Origin: Nonomuraea turkmeniaca
GTDB taxonomy: Bacteria; Actinomycetota; Actinomycetes; Streptosporangiales; Streptosporangiaceae
Direction: 5' to 3'
Assembly (NCBI RefSeq): GCF_005889735.1
Contig: NZ_VCKY01000032.1
Location: 1 to 60,506, forward strand
DNA length: 60,506 bases
In this document: positions 42,631 through 50,984 of the stretch, piece by piece
Layout of the letters: each line of letters opens with the position of its first letter
How positions within the stretch are numbered: position 1 is the stretch's first letter
Notes under the pieces: model-generated
Told to the model about the DNA's origin: nothing
What the model saw: the letters and a program-made list of their open reading frames with translations, nothing else
Database searches by the model: none
Position numbers and translations under genes: made by a program

Positions 42631-42656
42631 CACGGGCTGCGGACCTGTCGCAGCAA

Positions 42657-43478
42657 TTAGGGACCTCGTTCCCGGCCGAGGAAGCACGACAGGAGTCGCC
42701 TGAAGTCGTGCGGGTGTTCGAGCGCCGGCACGTGCCCGCATCGGCCGAGCACGTACAGACGGACATCGGCCAGGTGTTCGAGCAGGGGCAGGGCTGCCGT
42801 CCCGAGCGGGGTGACTCGGTCCTCGGCGCCGTGGACGAGCAGCACGGGTGCGCGGACCCCTGCCAGCGTTTGCGCCGAGAGGGTGAGGTCGTCGGCCCAA
42901 CGTGCCCTGGGTGGAGGGAACAACGACGCGAATGCGGCCGCCCCCGCTCGCATCGCGGCTGCACGGGCAGCGACGGCCGACTCGGTCACGAGCGCTTGGT
43001 CGAGGACGAGGCGACTCAACATGTCTCGTGCCCCGAGCGGGTCGGCGGGGGCGGCCCAGACCGCGTCGAGCTCGGCGGACAGCGGCGCCCCAGGGGCGCC
43101 CATCGTCGAGACCGCCACGACACGGGTGACCTGCTGGGGACGCGCGGCCGCCAACGCCAGCGCCACGGCACCGCCCATGGAGTGGCCCACCACGGCGTAG
43201 TGCTCGACACCGAGAGCATCCATCAGGCCCGCGGCCTGCTCCGTCCACAGCCGGAGCCCACCCCTGGAGCCGGCTGGGATCGGTGTACGGCCGAACCCCG
43301 CCTGGTCAGGAGCCACCAGGTGCCAGGACGTGCCCAGCGCCTGTGCCGTCGTTGCCCAGGCTCCGGATCCGGTCGTACCGGGTCCGGAGCCGTGCAGCAT
43401 CAGGACCGCGGGCCCGGTGCCGCTCTCCAGGACGTGGACGGGGGAGCCGTCGACTGTGACGGTCCGAAGTGCCGTCAC
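42657..43478 (-). CDS. Alpha/beta hydrolase (C-C bond hydrolase type)
   Basis: A 273-residue hydrolase. The oxyanion region is VLMLHGSGPGTTGSGAW (residues about 25-41) and DQAGFGRT follows. The nucleophile elbow G-H-S-M-G-G is near 120, the acid Asp is in VHGAEDRVTP near 230 and the His in GRCGHVPALEHP near 253. The layout resembles meta-cleavage-product hydrolases, but the substrate is unknown. It starts 19 bp after the PfpI gene and is the last gene of a unit led by the GntR regulator. Confidence 0.88.
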   Translation of the reverse strand: MTALRTVTVDGSPVHVLESGTGPAVLMLHGSGPGTTGSGAWATTAQALGTSWHLVAPDQAGFGRTPIPAGSRGGLRLWTEQAAGLMDALGVEHYAVVGHSMGGAVALALAAARPQQVTRVVAVSTMGAPGAPLSAELDAVWAAPADPLGARDMLSRLVLDQALVTESAVAARAAAMRAGAAAFASLFPPPRARWADDLTLSAQTLAGVRAPVLLVHGAEDRVTPLGTAALPLLEHLADVRLYVLGRCGHVPALEHPHDFRRLLSCFLGRERGP

Positions 43479-43497
43479 CGGGACAGGCCAGGTGTGC

Positions 43498-44067
43498 TCA
43501 TGCCGATGCGGAGTTGATGGACTTCGAGAAGACCTCCATCATCGCCCTGCCGAATTGCGGCATGTCGGGCCACCCCCGGCAGGAGACGAGGTTGCCGTCC
43601 ACGACGTCGGGAGCGTCGATGACCGTCGCGCCCGCGTTCTCCATGTCACCGGTGATGGGGGGGAAGCACGCCGTCTTTCGACCCTTCAGCAGCCCGTACA
43701 CAGCTGGCACCTGCGCGCCGTGGCACACCAGCGCGATCGGGAGGTTGCGCGCGAAGAAGTGCTCGGTGATGCGCCTGACGTCGGCGTCGACCCGGATCCA
43801 CTCGGGGGCACGTCCCCCAGGGATGATGAGGGCGTCATAGCGCTCGACGTCGACCTCGGCCCAGGGCACGTCGACCGGCAACTTTCGGCCGTTCTTCTCC
43901 ACATAGGCGTCGGAGTTGGGGTCGAACTCGTGGATGACCAGCTGAACGTCACGCATTGTCCGTGACGAGACGTCAACGTCCCAGCCGCCCTCCTGCACGC
44001 GATAGTAGGGATACATGGTGTCGAGCTCTTCGGCGGCGTCGCCGGTCAGGAGCAGCGCTCTGGGCAC
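43498..44067 (-). CDS. DJ-1/PfpI family protein
   Basis: A 189-residue intact homologue of the relic at 26942. The glutamate loop is GGRAPEWIR (residues about 85-93), the nucleophilic Cys is in ALVCHGAQ near 115, and VIDAPDVVDGNLVSCRGWPD forms the end. Such enzymes act as deglycases, glyoxalases or isonitrile hydratase-type hydrolases. The upstream gap holds a 21-nt palindrome and the GntR gene. Confidence 0.88.
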   Translation of the reverse strand: MPRALLLTGDAAEELDTMYPYYRVQEGGWDVDVSSRTMRDVQLVIHEFDPNSDAYVEKNGRKLPVDVPWAEVDVERYDALIIPGGRAPEWIRVDADVRRITEHFFARNLPIALVCHGAQVPAVYGLLKGRKTACFPPITGDMENAGATVIDAPDVVDGNLVSCRGWPDMPQFGRAMMEVFSKSINSASA

Positions 44068-44104
44068 CTGCTTCTCCTCGCATCTGGGGCGGGTGAGGTG
44101 GATC

Positions 44105-44125
44105 CAATCCGATCCGATCGGATTG
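44105..44125. promoter_or_regulatory. 21-nt palindrome, candidate GntR operator
   Basis: CAATCCGATC and GATCGGATTG flank a single C. It lies between the PfpI start (44067) and the GntR stop (44155). Its symmetry and spacing fit a FadR/VanR-type operator that controls the PfpI-hydrolase pair. Confidence 0.6.
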
Positions 44126-44154
44126 AGTTAGCATTCCTCGGCCCAGCCCGCCCG

Positions 44155-44898
44155 TCAAGCCTCTACCGCCATTGCGTCCGCGTCCTTGGCCTCGTCGAAC
44201 AATCGTCGGAACCGCTCGCCGGACAGCAGGATGTGCCGACGCATGGCGTAGGCGGCGGCGTCGGGGTCGCGCGCGGCGATCGCGGCCAGCACTTCTTCGT
44301 GCTCGGCCATGGCCAAGTGGGTGACCTGGGTGTCGTGGGCGAGCCGGAACAGGTGCACGTGGGTGTGCAGGCGAGCGAGCGCTTCGCGGATGACCTGGTT
44401 CTCCGCGCTCAGGGCGACGAGATCGTGAAAAGCGGCGTCGCGCAGCCCGAAGGCGCCATAGGCCATGAGCCCGTCGCCCCCCTCCAGCTCCGCCATCTCC
44501 CCCAGCATTCGTCGCAGACCGGCCACCTGCTTCAACGATGCGCGTTCTGCGGATCTGCGCGCCGCTGCCGGCTCGAGGAGCAGGCGGAGCTCGAGCATGT
44601 CCTCGAATCGGTGACGGGTGATCTGAGGGGGAATGCGATAGCCGGCATGGGGCACCCGCACGACCAGGCCCTCGGCCTCCATGCGGTTCAGAGCGTCTCG
44701 GATCGGCGTCTGCGAGACCCCCAGCTCTCGCGCCAGGACGTCGATCGTGACGCGGGAGCCAGGCTCGATCCGTAGCGACATGAGCTGTCCGAGCAGCGTG
44801 TCGTACACCTCGTCGGCAAGCCGGCCGCGAGATCTTCCCGGCGGCGTTCCGCCCGTCATGGCCCCACGGCGCCGCGCGATCATCGCTTCGTCGTCCAT
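44155..44898 (-). CDS. GntR-family regulator, FCD (FadR/VanR) type
   Basis: A 247-residue repressor. The winged helix is at about 25-95 (LADEVYDTLLGQLMSLRIEPGSRVTIDVLARELGVSQTPIRDAL). The C-terminal FCD helical domain (about 105-240) has the LELRLLLEPAAARRSAERA and DAAFHDLVALSAEN segments plus two His residues (EHEEVL, RRHILL) that bind a metal in this class. It is divergent from the ABC transporter operon across about 390 bp and presumably regulates both. The inducer is unknown. Confidence 0.92.
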   Translation of the reverse strand: MDDEAMIARRRGAMTGGTPPGRSRGRLADEVYDTLLGQLMSLRIEPGSRVTIDVLARELGVSQTPIRDALNRMEAEGLVVRVPHAGYRIPPQITRHRFEDMLELRLLLEPAAARRSAERASLKQVAGLRRMLGEMAELEGGDGLMAYGAFGLRDAAFHDLVALSAENQVIREALARLHTHVHLFRLAHDTQVTHLAMAEHEEVLAAIAARDPDAAAYAMRRHILLSGERFRRLFDEAKDADAMAVEA

Positions 44899-45289
44899 CG
44901 TGACGTGAGGTCCTTTCTTACGTTTTCAGGAACCTGTTGACATCGGTCGCAACACTGCGGGATGTTGACGCTCCCACTCGGATCGTATAGGAAAGGTGAC
45001 GGATGCCGGCCATCCTTCACCCATCGGGGAACCGCCCGCCATCGCTCCGCTTCGATCAGTTGGAGCTCCCATGAGCATGCTCGACGTCCTACTCGATTCG
45101 CCACCGGGCCGCGCAAGGACCTAAGGACCTCTCGACTGCTCGAAGTCCCATCACGTCGCGGGGTACCCGTGACGCCGGTCTGCGGGTCAGCCCCTGCGAC
45201 AGCCGGCAACACGCCTGAACAACCCAGCAACTGCTCGGCGAAGCACGCAGCAAGGCTCCAGAGGTCCCCACCAGAAAGCAGGCAAGAAG
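44899..45289. promoter_or_regulatory. Divergent control region of GntR and ABC operon
   Basis: No gene is seen. A likely promoter for the transporter is TTGACG (44965-44970), a 17-bp spacer and TAGGAA (44988-44993). The TGTTGAC heptamer occurs twice (44935 and 44963) 28 bp apart, and may be a binding site. The remaining leader (about 300 bp) is unusually long. Confidence 0.4.
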
Positions 45290-46708
45290 ATGCGGTATCC
45301 ACAGCGAAGAGGACGACTGTCCGTTCCCGGTCGAAAGGTGCGGCTGGCGACGGCGGCCATGTTAGTGGCCACGGCCGTGGCGGCTTGCGGCGGCGGCCAG
45401 GACGGCAGCGCCCCCAAGGCGCCGGCGACCATCCCGGAGCTCACCAAGGACCCGCTGACCCTCAGCTTCATCTGGTTCGACTGGCCCCCCGCCCACGCCC
45501 TGGAAGCCTTCGCGAACGCGGAGTACACCAAGCAGCGGCCGAACGTGACCATCAAGGTCAACACCGTGCCGAACGCGAACTGGCACGACGCGATGTTCAC
45601 CCAGTTCGCCGCGCACAAGACCGACTTCGACATCCCGATCCTGGACTCGCAGCACATCGGCGAGGCCGTGACGAACGGCAACATCCTCGACATCACCGAC
45701 TTCGTCAAGAAGAACATCGACGTCAAGGCCTACAACCCGTACCTCCTGGCGGCCTACGGCCAGTTCCCCCAGGCGGAGACCGGGAAGCGCGACGAGAACG
45801 CCAGCCTGTACGGACTGCCGCTGCTCGGCGACACCTGGACGATGATCTACCGCAAGGACCTGATCGGCGACAAACCACCGCAGACCTGGGACGAGATGAT
45901 CTCAGTCGCCGAGAAGTGCCAGGCGGACAACCCTGGCGTCAGCGGGCTGGCTTTCCACCAGGCCAACGGCTCCGACGCCGCGGCCGTCACCTACAACACG
46001 GTGAACGGCGTCTACGGCGGCAACCTCTGGGACTCCAAGAAGCGCAAGATCGAGGGCGTACTCAACGACGCTGCCGGCCAGCAGGCGATGGACGTCCTGG
46101 TCAACAAGATGAAGCCGCTGACCGCCAAGGGCTCCGGCAACTGGTTCATCGACGAGGTGAACGCGGCGGTCGCCCAGGGCAAGGCCTGCATCGCGTTCAA
46201 CTGGATCGCCGCGAGCGGCGGCCTGCTCGACCCGAAGCAGTCGACGCTCGGCGCCACGCGGGAGCAGATTCTCGAGAAGCTGGGTTTCGCCACCCTGCCG
46301 AGCCAGAAGACGAACCTGGTGCCTCTCGGCGGCATGGGGATGCACGTGTCGGCCTACTCGCCCGAGGCGAAGCAGGCGGAGGCCCTGAACTTCATGAAGT
46401 GGTTCGAGCAGGCTGACATCCAGAAGAAGTGGGCCGCGGCCGGTGGCGTGCCCTCGCGTACGGACGCCCTGGAGTCGCCCGAGTTCCTCAATGCCCAGCC
46501 GTTCAACCAGGTGTACACCGACTCGGTTCCGCGGATGCGGGACATGTGGAATGTGCCCGAGTACGCGCGCCTCGTCGACATTGAGAACACCAACGTGAAC
46601 GCGGCTCTCAACGGCGCGAAGACGCCGAAGGACGCGCTCGACGACATCGCCAAGGAGCAGCAGGCCGTGCTCAACGCCAGCAACCGCAAGGGCGGCGGCG
46701 GACTGTGA
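45290..46708 (+). CDS. ABC transporter solute-binding lipoprotein (carbohydrate type)
   Basis: A 472-residue binding protein. The signal ends with a lipobox (VATAVAAC, Cys about 33), then GGGQDGSAP. The mature part has the SBP family-1 fold: FIWFDWPPAHALEAFANAEY, ILDSQHIGEAVTNGNILDIT, NWIAASGGLLDPKQ. It resembles the GlpV-like group that feeds systems with two ATPases. It starts the operon and its stop overlaps the next gene (GTGA). The ligand, perhaps a polyol or short hydroxy acid, is inferred. Confidence 0.88.
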   Translation: MRYPQRRGRLSVPGRKVRLATAAMLVATAVAACGGGQDGSAPKAPATIPELTKDPLTLSFIWFDWPPAHALEAFANAEYTKQRPNVTIKVNTVPNANWHDAMFTQFAAHKTDFDIPILDSQHIGEAVTNGNILDITDFVKKNIDVKAYNPYLLAAYGQFPQAETGKRDENASLYGLPLLGDTWTMIYRKDLIGDKPPQTWDEMISVAEKCQADNPGVSGLAFHQANGSDAAAVTYNTVNGVYGGNLWDSKKRKIEGVLNDAAGQQAMDVLVNKMKPLTAKGSGNWFIDEVNAAVAQGKACIAFNWIAASGGLLDPKQSTLGATREQILEKLGFATLPSQKTNLVPLGGMGMHVSAYSPEAKQAEALNFMKWFEQADIQKKWAAAGGVPSRTDALESPEFLNAQPFNQVYTDSVPRMRDMWNVPEYARLVDIENTNVNAALNGAKTPKDALDDIAKEQQAVLNASNRKGGGGL

Positions 46709-47655
46709 GTGACCTCGTCCCTCTGACGACCGACCACCCCGGGCAGGTGGCGTCCGCGACGCCGCCTGCACCGGGTCGGTCCCGCCGCCTGAGCGACCGC
46801 TGGCTCGCCGTGGGCTTCATCTCCCCCGCGTTGCTGCTGTTGCTCGCAATGTCGGTGTTTCCGTTGCTGTGGGCGTTGTACCTGTCTTTCACCGACTACT
46901 CGGCCACTCGCGGGGGGCCCGCCCAGTTCGTCTGGTTCGAGAACTACACCGCCATCCTGACCTCGGCGCAGGTCCACCTGAGGGCCTTGACGACGTTGAT
47001 CTACGTGGTCGGCGCGGTCACCCTGCAGACCGTGCTCGGTTTCGCCATCGCCTACCTGATCTCACGGCGCACGCACGGGCGAGGACTGCTGACCACTCTG
47101 TTCCTGGTTCCGATGATGCTGTCGCCGGTCGTGGTCGGGCTGTTCTGGCGATTCATGCTCGATGCGCAATTCGGCGTGATCAACAGCATGCTCGGCTCGC
47201 TCGGCCTGGGCCAGGTGGAGTGGCTCACCCGGCAGCAGACGGCATTGATTTCCCTGATCGTGGTCGACACCTGGCAATGGACGCCGTTCATCATGCTCAT
47301 CGCACTTGCCGGCCTTACCGCGGTCCCCAAGTACTTGTACGAGGCCGCCTCGATCGACCGGGCGTCCGAGTGGTTCCGGTTCCGCACCATCACTCTTCCG
47401 CTGGTGTGGCCGCTGCTCCTCATCGCCGTGTTGTTCAGGGCCATCGAGGCCTTCCGGCTGTTCGACCTCGTCTACATCCTCACCAGCGGAGGTCCGGGGG
47501 TCTCCACCGAGACGTTGTCGTTCCACGTCTACAAGGTCGCGTTCCTGGGCTTCAACACCGGAACCGCCTCGGCGTACGGGATCCTCATGGTCCTCGTCGT
47601 CATCGTCCTCACGCAGCTCTACCTGCGCTACCTCAACAAGCTCAAGGAGGACTGA
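46705..47655 (+). CDS. ABC transporter permease, MalF/UgpA-like
   Basis: A 316-residue inner-membrane permease with six predicted helices. The first is near residue 35-60 (WLAVGFISPALLLLLAMSVFPLLWALYLSFTDY). The ATPase-contact EAA loop reads EAASIDRASEWFRFRTITLPL near 215. Its start overlaps the binding-protein stop by 4 bp and its stop overlaps the next start (TGATG). Confidence 0.92.
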   Translation: MSDLVPLTTDHPGQVASATPPAPGRSRRLSDRWLAVGFISPALLLLLAMSVFPLLWALYLSFTDYSATRGGPAQFVWFENYTAILTSAQVHLRALTTLIYVVGAVTLQTVLGFAIAYLISRRTHGRGLLTTLFLVPMMLSPVVVGLFWRFMLDAQFGVINSMLGSLGLGQVEWLTRQQTALISLIVVDTWQWTPFIMLIALAGLTAVPKYLYEAASIDRASEWFRFRTITLPLVWPLLLIAVLFRAIEAFRLFDLVYILTSGGPGVSTETLSFHVYKVAFLGFNTGTASAYGILMVLVVIVLTQLYLRYLNKLKED

Positions 47656-48566
47656 TGGCCGTCTCCGTCGACGAGGTCGTGCCGACAGGTCCTGTCCGGG
47701 ATCACACGCGACCCGCGCGCCGCCTTGGCGGCCGGGGCCGCTCCGTGCTGGAGGTCGCGCTGCTGACGGTGCTGGCCGTCGTGATGCTCTTTCCGGCGCT
47801 GTGGATGATCGAGACGTCCATCAAGGAGAACCGGGACGTCTACGCCATCCCGGCCAAGTTCTTCGACTTCAAGGTCACTATGGACCACTTCAAGGACGTG
47901 TTCGTCGCCTCCGGCGGCGGTCGCTCGGCCTTGTCCGTCTCGTTCCTCAACTCCGTCGTGGTCGCCGGGGTCTCCACGGTGCTGGCCACCGTGCTGGGGG
48001 TCCCGGCGGCCTGGGCCTACTCACGCTTCGGCGTGAAGGCCAAGAAGGACCAGTTGTTCTTCATCCTGTCCACCCGCTTCATGCCGCCTGTGGTGGTCGT
48101 GATCCCGATCTTCCTCATGTACCGCCAAGTCGGACTCATCGACAGCAAGCTCGGCCTGATCCTCATCTACGCCGCGTTCAACGTCCCGTTCACGATCTGG
48201 ATGATGAAGGGGTTCGTCGACGAGGTGCCCGCAGAGTACGAGGATGCCGCCATGCTCGACGGCTACACCCGCTTGCAGGCGTTCTGGCGATTCACCCTTC
48301 CCCTGCTCCTGCCCGGCATCGCCGCGACGGCGGTCTTCGCACTCATCTTCTCGTGGAACGAGTTCGTGTTCGCCATTTTCCTCACCTCCAGCGACGACGT
48401 GCGGACGGCCCCACCCGCCATCGCTGGCCTCATCGGTGGAACCACTGTGGACTGGGGTCTCGTGGCCGCCGCCTCCGTGGTGTTCGCCCTACCGGTGCTC
48501 GTCTTCGCCTACCTGGTGCGCAAGCACCTCATCGCCGGTGTGACGCTCGGGGCGGTGCGACGCTGA
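47655..48566 (+). CDS. ABC transporter permease, MalG/UgpE-like
   Basis: A 303-residue permease with about six helices; the first is VALLTVLAVVMLFPALWMIETSI. The EAA loop is YEDAAMLDGYTRLQAFWRFTLPL near 200. It pairs with the product of 46705 to form the channel. Its start and stop overlap both neighbours. Confidence 0.92.
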   Translation: MAVSVDEVVPTGPVRDHTRPARRLGGRGRSVLEVALLTVLAVVMLFPALWMIETSIKENRDVYAIPAKFFDFKVTMDHFKDVFVASGGGRSALSVSFLNSVVVAGVSTVLATVLGVPAAWAYSRFGVKAKKDQLFFILSTRFMPPVVVVIPIFLMYRQVGLIDSKLGLILIYAAFNVPFTIWMMKGFVDEVPAEYEDAAMLDGYTRLQAFWRFTLPLLLPGIAATAVFALIFSWNEFVFAIFLTSSDDVRTAPPAIAGLIGGTTVDWGLVAAASVVFALPVLVFAYLVRKHLIAGVTLGAVRR

Positions 48567-49633
48567 TGGCGGGCATCGAGGTCACCGCCCTGCACAAGCG
48601 CTACCCGGACGGGACGGTCGCAGTTGATCACGTGGACCTGTCCATCGGCGACGGCGAGCTGTTCGTGATGCTCGGCCCTTCGGGTTGCGGCAAGACGACC
48701 ACGCTGCGGGCCATAGCCGGCCTGGAGAGGCAGACGACGGGCGACATCCGCATCGGCAACACGCTGGTCAACGACCTGCCGCCGGCCGAGCGCGACATCG
48801 CCATGGTGTTCCAGTTCTACGCTCTCTACCCGCATCTGAGAACCCGCGACAACCTGGCGTTTCCACTGCGGGCCGAGGGACTGCCCAAGGCGGAGGTGCG
48901 CGAGCGGGTCGACGAGGCCGCCCGGCTGATGCGGCTCGGTCCGCTCCTGGACCGGCGGCCGCACCGGCTGTCCGGCGGGGAGCAGCAGCGCGTCGCGCTC
49001 GCTCGCGCCCTGGTGCGACGACCGCGCGCATTCCTCATGGACGAACCTCTCACCAATCTGGACGCGGAGCTGAGGGCGGACATGCGCACGGAGATCAAGC
49101 ACCTGCAGGGGGAACTGGGGACGACGATGGTCTACGTCACCCACGACCAAGTCGAGGCGATGTCGCTCGGTCACAGAATCGCCATCCTCAACAAGGGCCG
49201 CGTCGAGCAGATCGGCACGCCGCTGGAAGTCTACGAACGTCCGGCGAGTCTTTTCTGCGCCGCGTTCATCGGCTCCCCGCCGATGAACCTGATTGAGGTG
49301 GAGGTGGCCGATGGGAAGCTGCGCAGTAAGAGCGGACTGGTCCTCACGCCACCGCCAAGCCTGCCGCGCGACCGTTGCCTGGTCGCAGGCGTCCGGCCGG
49401 AGGCGCTGGAAGTCACAGAACCAGGGGCGGAACGTTCGGTCCCGGCCCGCGTGGTCTCGGCGGAGTGGCTGGGCGACGAAATCATCTACGTGGTCGACCA
49501 CGGCGGCCAGCGCGACGTACGGGTTCGGATGCCACCGACTGTCCGTTTCGCTGCTGACGCACCGGTCGGGCTGCGGCACACCGGCGGGCCCCCGCCGGTC
49601 TACGACGCGAGCACGGAAGAGCTGGTGGCCTGA
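48566..49633 (+). CDS. ABC transporter ATPase, UgpC/MalK-like, first
   Basis: A 355-residue ATPase. Walker A is G-P-S-G-C-G-K-T near 35, Q-loop FQFYALYPHL near 80, signature LSGGEQQRVALARALVRRP near 132, Walker B AFLMDEPLTNLD near 155, and H-loop VTHDQ near 190. The C-terminal OB-like (TOBE) domain is GPPPVYD-ended. It overlaps both neighbours by 1 bp. Confidence 0.92.
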   Translation: MAGIEVTALHKRYPDGTVAVDHVDLSIGDGELFVMLGPSGCGKTTTLRAIAGLERQTTGDIRIGNTLVNDLPPAERDIAMVFQFYALYPHLRTRDNLAFPLRAEGLPKAEVRERVDEAARLMRLGPLLDRRPHRLSGGEQQRVALARALVRRPRAFLMDEPLTNLDAELRADMRTEIKHLQGELGTTMVYVTHDQVEAMSLGHRIAILNKGRVEQIGTPLEVYERPASLFCAAFIGSPPMNLIEVEVADGKLRSKSGLVLTPPPSLPRDRCLVAGVRPEALEVTEPGAERSVPARVVSAEWLGDEIIYVVDHGGQRDVRVRMPPTVRFAADAPVGLRHTGGPPPVYDASTEELVA

Positions 49634-50709
49634 TGGGAACCGTGGCGGTGCACGGGCTGCGCAAGTCCTTCGGCAAAGTCCAGGCCCTGGACGGGGTGAC
49701 GCTGGACGTGCCGGACGGCTCGTTCTTCGTCGTGCTCGGGCCCTCCGGGGCAGGCAAGACGACGACCCTGCGAGCGATCGCCGGCCTTGAGAAGCTTGAC
49801 GCCGGGTCGGTGCATCTGGACGGGAGGGACGCGACCGGTGACACTCCGGCCGCACGCGACCTGGCCATGGTTTTCCAGAGCTACGCCCTCTACCCGCGAC
49901 ACACGGCGTACGAGAACATCGCTTCGCCGCTGCGGGCACGCCGCTGTTCTCCGAGCGAGATCGCCGCTGCCGTCGAGCAGATGTCGAGCCTGCTGCACAT
50001 CGAACGTCTGCTGCAGCGTCGTCCGGCGCAGTTGTCGGGCGGTGAGATGCAGCGTGTCGCCCTGGCCCGGGCACTGGTCCGTCGCCCACGCGCGTTTCTC
50101 ATGGACGAGCCGCTGACGAACCTCGACCTCAAGCTCCGCGTCGAGATGCGCACCGAGCTCACCCGCATCCACCGGAGCCTCGGAGCAACCTTCGTCTACG
50201 TGACCAATGACCAGGTCGAGGCCCTGTCCATGGCCGACCAGGTCGCGGTACTCAAGGAGGGGAAGGTGCAACAGGTCGGAACGCCGACCGAGGTGTACGA
50301 GCGTCCAGCCAACCAGTGGGTCGCGGGATTCGTCGGGAGCCCGCCGATCAGCCTGCTCGCCTGCCACGCCGAGGGAGACCGTCTGGTCGGGGCGGAAGGC
50401 TGGACGCTGCCGCGGCCCCACTGGACCACGGCTGAGGACGGTCGTCCGCTGCTGCTGGGCCTGCGCGCGGAGGACCTGTCCGTCGAGCAGCGTGGGGACG
50501 CGTCGTTGTCGGGTGAGCTCTACGGCCTTGAGCCGCTCGGTGACCGAACGGTGGTCGACGTCCGAGTGGGGACAGAGATCCTCAAGGTCAAGGCACGAAC
50601 CACCGTTAGCGGTACGCCGGGCGAGCGGCTGCTTGTCACGGTCGACCTGGACCGTGCGCACGTGTTCGATGCGCGCACCGGGCTGGCGCTGTCCGAGGCC
50701 GGGAGGTAA
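49633..50709 (+). CDS. ABC transporter ATPase, second and non-identical
   Basis: A 358-residue ATPase. Walker A is G-P-S-G-A-G-K-T near 35, signature LSGGEMQRVALARALV near 133, Walker B AFLMDEPLTNLD near 155, and the H-loop is VTNDQ, where the usual His is Asn. The missing switch His should impair its own ATP hydrolysis, so a heterodimer with the first ATPase is plausible. This pairing is known in GlpS/GlpT-type glycerol transporters. Confidence 0.9.
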   Translation: MGTVAVHGLRKSFGKVQALDGVTLDVPDGSFFVVLGPSGAGKTTTLRAIAGLEKLDAGSVHLDGRDATGDTPAARDLAMVFQSYALYPRHTAYENIASPLRARRCSPSEIAAAVEQMSSLLHIERLLQRRPAQLSGGEMQRVALARALVRRPRAFLMDEPLTNLDLKLRVEMRTELTRIHRSLGATFVYVTNDQVEALSMADQVAVLKEGKVQQVGTPTEVYERPANQWVAGFVGSPPISLLACHAEGDRLVGAEGWTLPRPHWTTAEDGRPLLLGLRAEDLSVEQRGDASLSGELYGLEPLGDRTVVDVRVGTEILKVKARTTVSGTPGERLLVTVDLDRAHVFDARTGLALSEAGR

Positions 50710-50984
50710 TCGCGCGGGGCGGCGACGTCAATATGCGCCGGCACGTGGCAATCGAGCCTCGGCGGACCGTCACCGGTGAGCACGGCCTGACGACGCTGAA
50801 GCAGCCCTGGCCCGAGAAGGCGATCGGTGGCGCGGGGCGTCGCCCTGCAGCCAGGGCCAAGGCCACATTGACCCGCTCGGCAACCTCGGCCCCGACGAGG
50901 TCGTGTGACCCGTTCGTCAACGCGCGTGGCGCGATCGCTGAGGTCACGCTGGACATCACCAAGAACATCACAGGAGGCGACGCC

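Noticed and set aside
42476..42964. A minus-strand frame through the tRNA-like fragment
   Set aside because: It has no family marks and overlaps the alpha/beta hydrolase; explained by the fragment itself.
48509..50089. A 526-codon minus-strand frame
   Set aside because: Antisense to the two ABC ATPases with perfect Walker motifs.
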